Assembly: GCA_043778315.1 (NCBI GenBank)
Contig: JAYWGJ010000163.1
Coordinates: forward strand, 1 to 7,111
Direction: 5' to 3'
Source: JBEEMU01 sp043778315
GTDB lineage: Bacteria > Bacteroidota > Bacteroidia > Chitinophagales > Saprospiraceae
DNA length: 7,111 bases
Below the pieces are notes generated by a model that saw only the letters and a program-made list of their open reading frames with translations, had not been told where the DNA came from and made no database searches. Position numbers and translations under genes: made by a program. Positions 4,301 to 7,111 of this stretch are shown here, one piece after another (position 1 is the first letter of the stretch; the number at the start of each line of letters is the position of its first letter).

Positions 4301-7111
4301 ACGCTAATTCCACGCTTATCCTCCGCAACACCATTGCTTGGGGTAGTTTTTATACCAACGGCGGCACTATTAATAGCACTTACAGCAATACCCAAAGCGG
4401 CAACGCAGGCGTAGGTAATACTACGGGAAATCCTGGTTTTGTGGACGTGAATAACGCCGTAGGCGCGGACGGTATCTGGGGAACTGCCGACGACGGTTTG
4501 CGCCTCTTCTCTTGTTCGGCTGCCGCCAATACAGGCAATAACGCCGACGTGCCGAGCGGCATCACCACCGACATCGCAGGCGCGGCACGCATTCAAAACA
4601 CCACCGTCAATATGGGCGCGTATGAAACCATCACGACGGTTGCGACGTTTGCGGGTACGCGTTTGTATGTGAACGGCGCGGTCGCGGCAAGCGGCGACGG
4701 CGCAAACTGGACTGCCGCTTTCCGTACCCTCCCCGAAGCCCTCAATACGCTTACCAACGGTTGCGCTTACGCCAATGTCAGCGAAGTTTGGGTCGCTAAC
4801 GGCACTTATTACCCTACTGCTACCGCCAACCGCAACCTTAGTTTTGTCGTCCCGAGCGGCGTAAAACTCTACGGCGGTTTTGCGGGTACAGAAACCGCTA
4901 TCATACAGCGCGCTAACTTTGGCGCAGCCGTAGGCGGCACTATCCTTAGCGGCAATATTGGCGCAAGCAACGATGAATATGACAATAGTTACACTGTCGT
5001 TACACTCCTTAACTTTGCTATTACGACGCTGCTCGACGGCTTCGTTATCACCGACGCGCACAACGACGCGAACGGCAACGGCGGCGGCATCTACACCACA
5101 GGCGCGCCCGTGATTAGCAATTGTATTATTAGTAATAACTACGCGAGCGGCGGCGGTGGTGGCATATACAGCAAATCTACTGCTGCCCAAACCCCTACGC
5201 TCATCAATTGTATTATAGCTAATAACAATGCTTATAACGGTGGCGGTATTTATACCGATGCAACCAATACGCCTTCTATCACTATCATAAACGCCACCAT
5301 AACAGGTAATAACGTCCCTGCTTACGGCAATAGTTTATACAATAATAACGCGCCTGCGACTATCAGCAATACTATTATTTGGGGCAATACAGGTGGCTAC
5401 ACGCCTTCTCCTATATATGACGATGGCAATAGTACTACCGTGATGTACGCTAATGTGCAGGGCGGCGTACTAAGCGGTAGCGGCAATACAAGCAGTACGC
5501 CTTCCTTCGCTAACGCGCTCAATCCGAAAGGTGCGGACGGGCTGTGGCGTACCGCCGACGACGGTTTGCGCCTCCTTTCTTGTTCGCTTAGTGCTAATAA
5601 TGGCGACAATAGCCTCGTGCCTGCGGGCATCACTACCGACGTAGCAGGTGCGGCGCGCATACAAAACACCACCGTTGATAGAGGTGCTTACGAAACCCTT
5701 ACGCCCGTGCCGTCCTTTACAGGAACGACTTTATATGTCAATGCTGCTGCCGCTACGAGCGGTAACGGCACTACTTGGGCGACCGCTTTTCGCACTATCC
5801 CCGAAGCTACCAACGCGCTCACTAACGGGTGCGCGTACAGCAGTTTTACCGATATTTGGGTAGCAAACGGCGTGTACTATCCTACTACCACCAACGACCG
5901 CAGCGTCAGCTTTACCTTTCCGAACGGCATCAACGTTTACGGCGGTTTTGCAGGCACAGAAACCGCACTCACCCAACGCATCAATTTTGGCGCAAGCGTC
6001 CTAAGTGGCGAAATCGGATTGAGCGGCAACACCGACAATACTTATATTATCGTGCAGTTTGCGGTAAGCAATACCAATAATACCCTCGACGGCTTCACCA
6101 TAAGTGGCGCAAATAATAATAACGGCGGCAACGGCGGCGGTATCTCTAATGAAAGTTCGCCCGTCATTAGCAATTGTATTATTACCAATAATATCGCAAG
6201 TAATAGCGGTGGCGGTATTTTTAATTTAGGTTCACCCCGATTGATTAATTGCATCATTACCGACAATACGGCAGGCTATCAAGGCGGCGGCATCGCTAAT
6301 GCGGGCTATAATGCCACCAACCTGCAAATCATCAATTGCTTACTACACCACAATGCCGCGAGCTACGGCGGTGGCGGCGTTTATAATAATAATTCAAATG
6401 GTAGTGGCAGTGTACTGATAGCAGGTTGTACGATTGTGGATAATCAGGGCGGTAGCTCTGGTACGGGCGGCGGTATCGGTAATAATAGCCAAAGCAGCAC
6501 CGTCCATAATAGTATTATTTATAATAATACACCTACCAATATTCAAGATAATAATGCTACGCCACCTGTTTATAACTCCAATATACAAGGCGGTACTATG
6601 GCAGGTAGCAACGGCAATATCGACGTGCGCCCTAACTTTATCAACCCTAACAATCCGAAAGGCGCGGACGGCGTTTGGCGTACCGCCGACGATGGCTTCC
6701 ATTTGTGGTATTGTTCGCTTGCTGCCGATGCAGGCGACAACGCGCTCGTCCCTACGGGCATCATTACCGACCTCGTCGGCGCACTGCGCATACAAAACAC
6801 CACCGTCAATATGGGTGCTTACGAAACCGTCGCGCCTTCCCCCAACTATACAGGTACTACGCTGTATGTCAATGCGGCGGCTGCCGCTAACGGCAACGGC
6901 ACGACTTGGGCGACCGCTTTCCGCACTATCCCCGAAGCTCTCGATGCCTTAAAAGTTTGCGTTTACACTACTTTTACTACTATTTGGGTGCAAAACGGCA
7001 CTTATTATCCTACCGCAACCACCGACATCTTCCAAACCCTCGACCTTCCGAGCGGTATAAAACTATACGGCGGCTTTGCGGGCAACGAAACTACACTTGC
7101 GCAGCGCGCCC
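1231..7111 (+). CDS. Giant secreted multi-module parallel beta-helix protein (3' truncated)
   Basis: The frame is open from ATG 1231 to the window edge, 1960 codons with no stop. An in-frame TAA at 1210-1212 and the signal peptide directly after the ATG fix this start. The leader is A-rich with no usable Shine-Dalgarno site, normal for Bacteroidota. After residues 1-26 (signal peptide) come modules starting at residues 28, 409, 812, 1142, 1498 and 1875, the last cut by the edge. Each has an opening domain with IWVxNGTYYPT and YGGFxGxET, a beta-helix stack of GGGIYNN/NCIIxNNxA coils, and a closing domain ending in MGAYE that resembles the 'choice-of-anchor Q' type. The protein is rich in Asn, Gly, Thr and Ala, with only about 18 lysines. 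Such proteins act outside the cell, often as adhesins or carbohydrate-binding stalks. No active site could be identified. An anchor or type IX secretion signal would be expected at the unseen C-terminus. Assignment as an extracellular beta-helix repeat protein is firm; precise function is unknown. Confidence 0.95.
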   Translation, partial: MIRTLPSKFIIGIAIVIFSLPTALRATQYYVAPTGVSINDGLTWAAPLDLQSALALATNGDQIWVQNGTYYPTATTDQNIAFTIPSNVQVYGGFLGNETALAQRPPALSGASTCILSGDIGTVGNSSDNTFHIIIFNNVANTTRLDGFTITGGANSGFAGGIYNNGSSAPSNSQPTISNCIFRDNSASYGGAAYNGGYGGYAKLTFLNCVFSNNTATNFGGAIYSDGQNSGVGLLELYDCILWNNNANYGGAILAHCDAVAVPNTILHNCTALNNTATGGGSLIYTWSGKTSIYNSILWNNVNTTALLANSSATVTATYSDIKNGYGGTGNINVNPQFININNPIGADGLWATADDGFRLYDCSPTANTGNNADVPATLTTDIAGDARIQNTTVNMGAYETTPVISASGTRLYVNAAAATSGNGASWTTALRTLAEATNLINACAYSAITEIWVANGTYYPTTTADRSISFTIPAGVSVYGGFIGNETSIAARPAASFAGGAAGTILSGDIGTANDNSDNSYNVVKFAFGTGNSHLDGCTVTNANNSVTYGGGIFNDGNATIQKCIIINNNANGNGGGVYNNNTLTILDALITNNTANDNGGGVYNNADMAVRNTIITNNTATNNGGGMYNNNNGATTFTDCLFNDNTAYAGGGAYNFNHNNSTVTGCTFANNTANYTGGAMYNSNASPVIINTIVWGNKVTSFYNPNIENTNGSTPNISYSDVQDNAGGTANISVNPFFIDAANPKGADGIWRTADDGLHLRGCSAAANTGSNADVPAGSATDLIGAARIQNTTVNMGAYETLTPFTPFAGTRFYVDAAATASGNGASWTTAFRTLAEALDKLNTDCAYTALTEIWVAKGTYYPTATTDQNISFTVPRGIKVYGGFAGTETAIAQRVSSNKTVLSGDIGTPNNTNDNTYVVVRFNNANSNNLLDGCTVRDGGGGISNNGEATISNCIVVNNTSTGIANTATAITNHAFIINTLIANNGGSGVSVSNYSNTADLTLTNCTIANNNGSTGSAIYNANSTLILRNTIAWGSFYTNGGTINSTYSNTQSGNAGVGNTTGNPGFVDVNNAVGADGIWGTADDGLRLFSCSAAANTGNNADVPSGITTDIAGAARIQNTTVNMGAYETITTVATFAGTRLYVNGAVAASGDGANWTAAFRTLPEALNTLTNGCAYANVSEVWVANGTYYPTATANRNLSFVVPSGVKLYGGFAGTETAIIQRANFGAAVGGTILSGNIGASNDEYDNSYTVVTLLNFAITTLLDGFVITDAHNDANGNGGGIYTTGAPVISNCIISNNYASGGGGGIYSKSTAAQTPTLINCIIANNNAYNGGGIYTDATNTPSITIINATITGNNVPAYGNSLYNNNAPATISNTIIWGNTGGYTPSPIYDDGNSTTVMYANVQGGVLSGSGNTSSTPSFANALNPKGADGLWRTADDGLRLLSCSLSANNGDNSLVPAGITTDVAGAARIQNTTVDRGAYETLTPVPSFTGTTLYVNAAAATSGNGTTWATAFRTIPEATNALTNGCAYSSFTDIWVANGVYYPTTTNDRSVSFTFPNGINVYGGFAGTETALTQRINFGASVLSGEIGLSGNTDNTYIIVQFAVSNTNNTLDGFTISGANNNNGGNGGGISNESSPVISNCIITNNIASNSGGGIFNLGSPRLINCIITDNTAGYQGGGIANAGYNATNLQIINCLLHHNAASYGGGGVYNNNSNGSGSVLIAGCTIVDNQGGSSGTGGGIGNNSQSSTVHNSIIYNNTPTNIQDNNATPPVYNSNIQGGTMAGSNGNIDVRPNFINPNNPKGADGVWRTADDGFHLWYCSLAADAGDNALVPTGIITDLVGALRIQNTTVNMGAYETVAPSPNYTGTTLYVNAAAAANGNGTTWATAFRTIPEALDALKVCVYTTFTTIWVQNGTYYPTATTDIFQTLDLPSGIKLYGGFAGNETTLAQRA
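1312..2430 (+). repeat. Module 1 of the giant protein (residues 28-400)
   Basis: This first module has a shorter opening domain: QYYVAPTG leads to DQIWVQNGTYYPT without the Cys-bearing segment that later copies carry between TLxEA and IWV. LDGFTI at residue 145 starts the helix stack, which runs to Trp299. Its coils are the most Pmp-like in the window, with NCIFRDNSASYGGA and NCVFSNNTATNFGGAIY. The closing domain has NPQFI at 335-339, ADGLWATADDG ending near 357, and MGAYE ending at residue 400. An 8-residue linker follows. Confidence 0.9.
2455..3636 (+). repeat. Module 2 of the giant protein (residues 409-802)
   Basis: It begins GTRLYVNAAAATSGNG and contains the Cys segment INACAY, then IWVANGTYYPT, VYGGFIGNET and LSGDIG. 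The helix stack runs from LDG at residue 536 to Trp697, the longest in the window at about 162 residues, with near-perfect 25-residue coils. It closes with NTIVWGN, NPKGADGIWRTADDG, LRGCS and MGAYE ending at residue 802. A 9-residue linker leads to module 3. Confidence 0.92.
2881..3330 (+). repeat. Tandem 75-bp (25-residue) beta-helix coils in module 2
   Basis: GGG or GGA triplets open consecutive coils at bases 2881, 2956, 3031, 3106, 3184 and 3265. The first three coils are exactly 75 bp (25 residues), the next two 78 and 81 bp. Each has the form GGGxYNN, a strand of alternating hydrophobic residues, IIxNNxA, then an Asn-rich turn. The last passes into NTIVWGN. Aligned Asn at fixed coil positions would give the inward Asn ladder typical of parallel beta-helices. 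Runs of AAT codons occur at the turns. Confidence 0.85.
3664..4626 (+). repeat. Module 3 of the giant protein (residues 812-1132)
   Basis: This is the shortest complete module. The opening domain has GTRFYVD, NTDCAY, IWVAKGTYYPT, VYGGFAGTET and LSGDIG. The helix stack, from LDG near residue 934 to Trp1037, is only about 104 residues and has lost much of the GGGIYNN pattern; only one clear GGGGI coil and NCTIANNNG remain. The closing domain differs slightly, with NNAVGADGIWGTADDG in place of NPKGADG, and ends MGAYE at residue 1132. Confidence 0.9.
4654..5694 (+). repeat. Module 4 of the giant protein (residues 1142-1488)
   Basis: It opens GTRLYVNGAVAASGDG, with the Cys segment TNGCAY, VWVANGTYYPT, LYGGFAGTET and LSGNIG (Asn in place of the usual Asp). 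The helix stack from LDG near residue 1268 to Trp1384 includes clear coils starting GGGIYTT, GGGIYSK and GGGIYTD, each with ISNCII or INCII. It closes with NTIIWGN, NPKGADGLWRTADDG, LLSCS and DRGAYE, where the other copies have NMGAYE; the Arg is coded by AGA, uncommon in this gene. Confidence 0.9.
5722..6825 (+). repeat. Module 5 of the giant protein (residues 1498-1865)
   Basis: It opens GTTLYVNAAAATSGNG, with WATAFRTIPEA, TNGCAY, IWVANGVYYPT, VYGGFAGTET and LSGEIG. From LDG near residue 1619 the helix stack starts with two exact 75-bp coils at bases 6133 and 6208 (GGGISNE and GGGIFNL), then longer coils with GGGIAN, GGGVYNN and GGGIGNN. The end of the stack reads NSIIYNN, so the Trp of NTIxWGN is replaced by Tyr1764. 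The closing domain has NPKGADGVWRTADDG, LWYCS and MGAYE. Confidence 0.92.
6853..7111 (+). repeat. Module 6 of the giant protein, opening domain only (cut by window edge)
   Basis: GTTLYVNAAAAANGNG with WATAFRTIPEA is closest to module 5. The Cys segment is KVCVY, followed by IWVQNGTYYPT and LYGGFAGNET. The segment between YYPTATT and LYGGF is DIFQTLDLPSGIK, which departs from the RxISFTxPxG pattern of the other copies. It runs into the edge at residue 1960, so a helix stack and closing domain should follow. Confidence 0.88.

Noticed and set aside
4180..5190. Long open frame (336 codons) on the minus strand inside the giant gene
   Set aside because: It lies fully antisense to a reading frame with clear domain structure. 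The same relative frame is open in several modules because of the repeated codon pattern, and the predicted protein looks like no known family.
6434..6952. Plus-strand open frames in other frames (for example 3455-3946 and 6434-6952)
   Set aside because: They overlap the giant gene, cover the same module parts each time, and have low-complexity translations; shadows of the repeat.
1312..7111. Polysaccharide lyase or other beta-helix enzyme activity
   Set aside because: The fold class includes such enzymes, but I could see no conserved catalytic Asp/Arg/Lys set along the coils, and lysine is very rare in the protein.

Overview
The window looks like a piece of a Bacteroidota (Bacteroidetes) chromosome. 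The signs are a secreted right-handed parallel beta-helix protein of the kind common in that phylum, an AraC-type C-terminal domain of the style seen in its signalling proteins, no Shine-Dalgarno sequence at a usable distance from the large gene, and a GC-rich hairpin element that resembles small intergenic repeats I recall from Bacteroidota genomes. Genus or species cannot be named from the sequence.

Layout: (1) Bases 1-585 hold the 3' end of an AraC-family regulator that appears to run in from the left. (2) Bases 586-1230 are a long AT-rich intergenic region with no convincing gene. It contains a perfect 12-bp hairpin, a perfect 22-bp palindrome, a tract that is about two thirds T, a pair of 12-bp direct repeats 20 bp apart, and a GC-rich hairpin element flanked by 6-bp direct repeats just before the next start codon. 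(3) Bases 1231-7111 are one uninterrupted reading frame, read codon by codon with no stop, of at least 1960 codons and still open at the right edge. It encodes a secreted, Asn/Gly/Thr/Ala-rich, lysine-poor giant protein.

The giant protein has a signal peptide followed by five complete modules and the start of a sixth. Each module has a conserved opening domain of about 120 residues (GTxLYVN ... IWVxNGTYYPT ... YGGFxGxET ... LSGDIG ... LDG). A variable stack of beta-helix coils follows (GGGIYNN ... NCIIxNNxA, much like the chlamydial Pmp repeat). A conserved closing domain of about 100 residues ends the module (NTIxWGN ... GADGxWxTADDGLxLxxCS ... ARIQNTTVNMGAYE). Modules are joined by linkers of 8 or 9 residues. 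The two end domains hardly vary in length, while the helix stack varies from about 104 to 162 residues.

The most likely role is a cell-surface or secreted adhesin or matrix protein, probably exported by the Sec pathway and, if typical of the phylum, by type IX secretion using a C-terminal signal beyond the window. No catalytic residues could be assigned. The regulator and the giant gene lie in the same direction, but about 645 bp apart with hairpins between, so they are probably separate transcription units. Whether the regulator controls the giant gene is unproven. No RNA gene, CRISPR array, insertion sequence or phage gene was seen.
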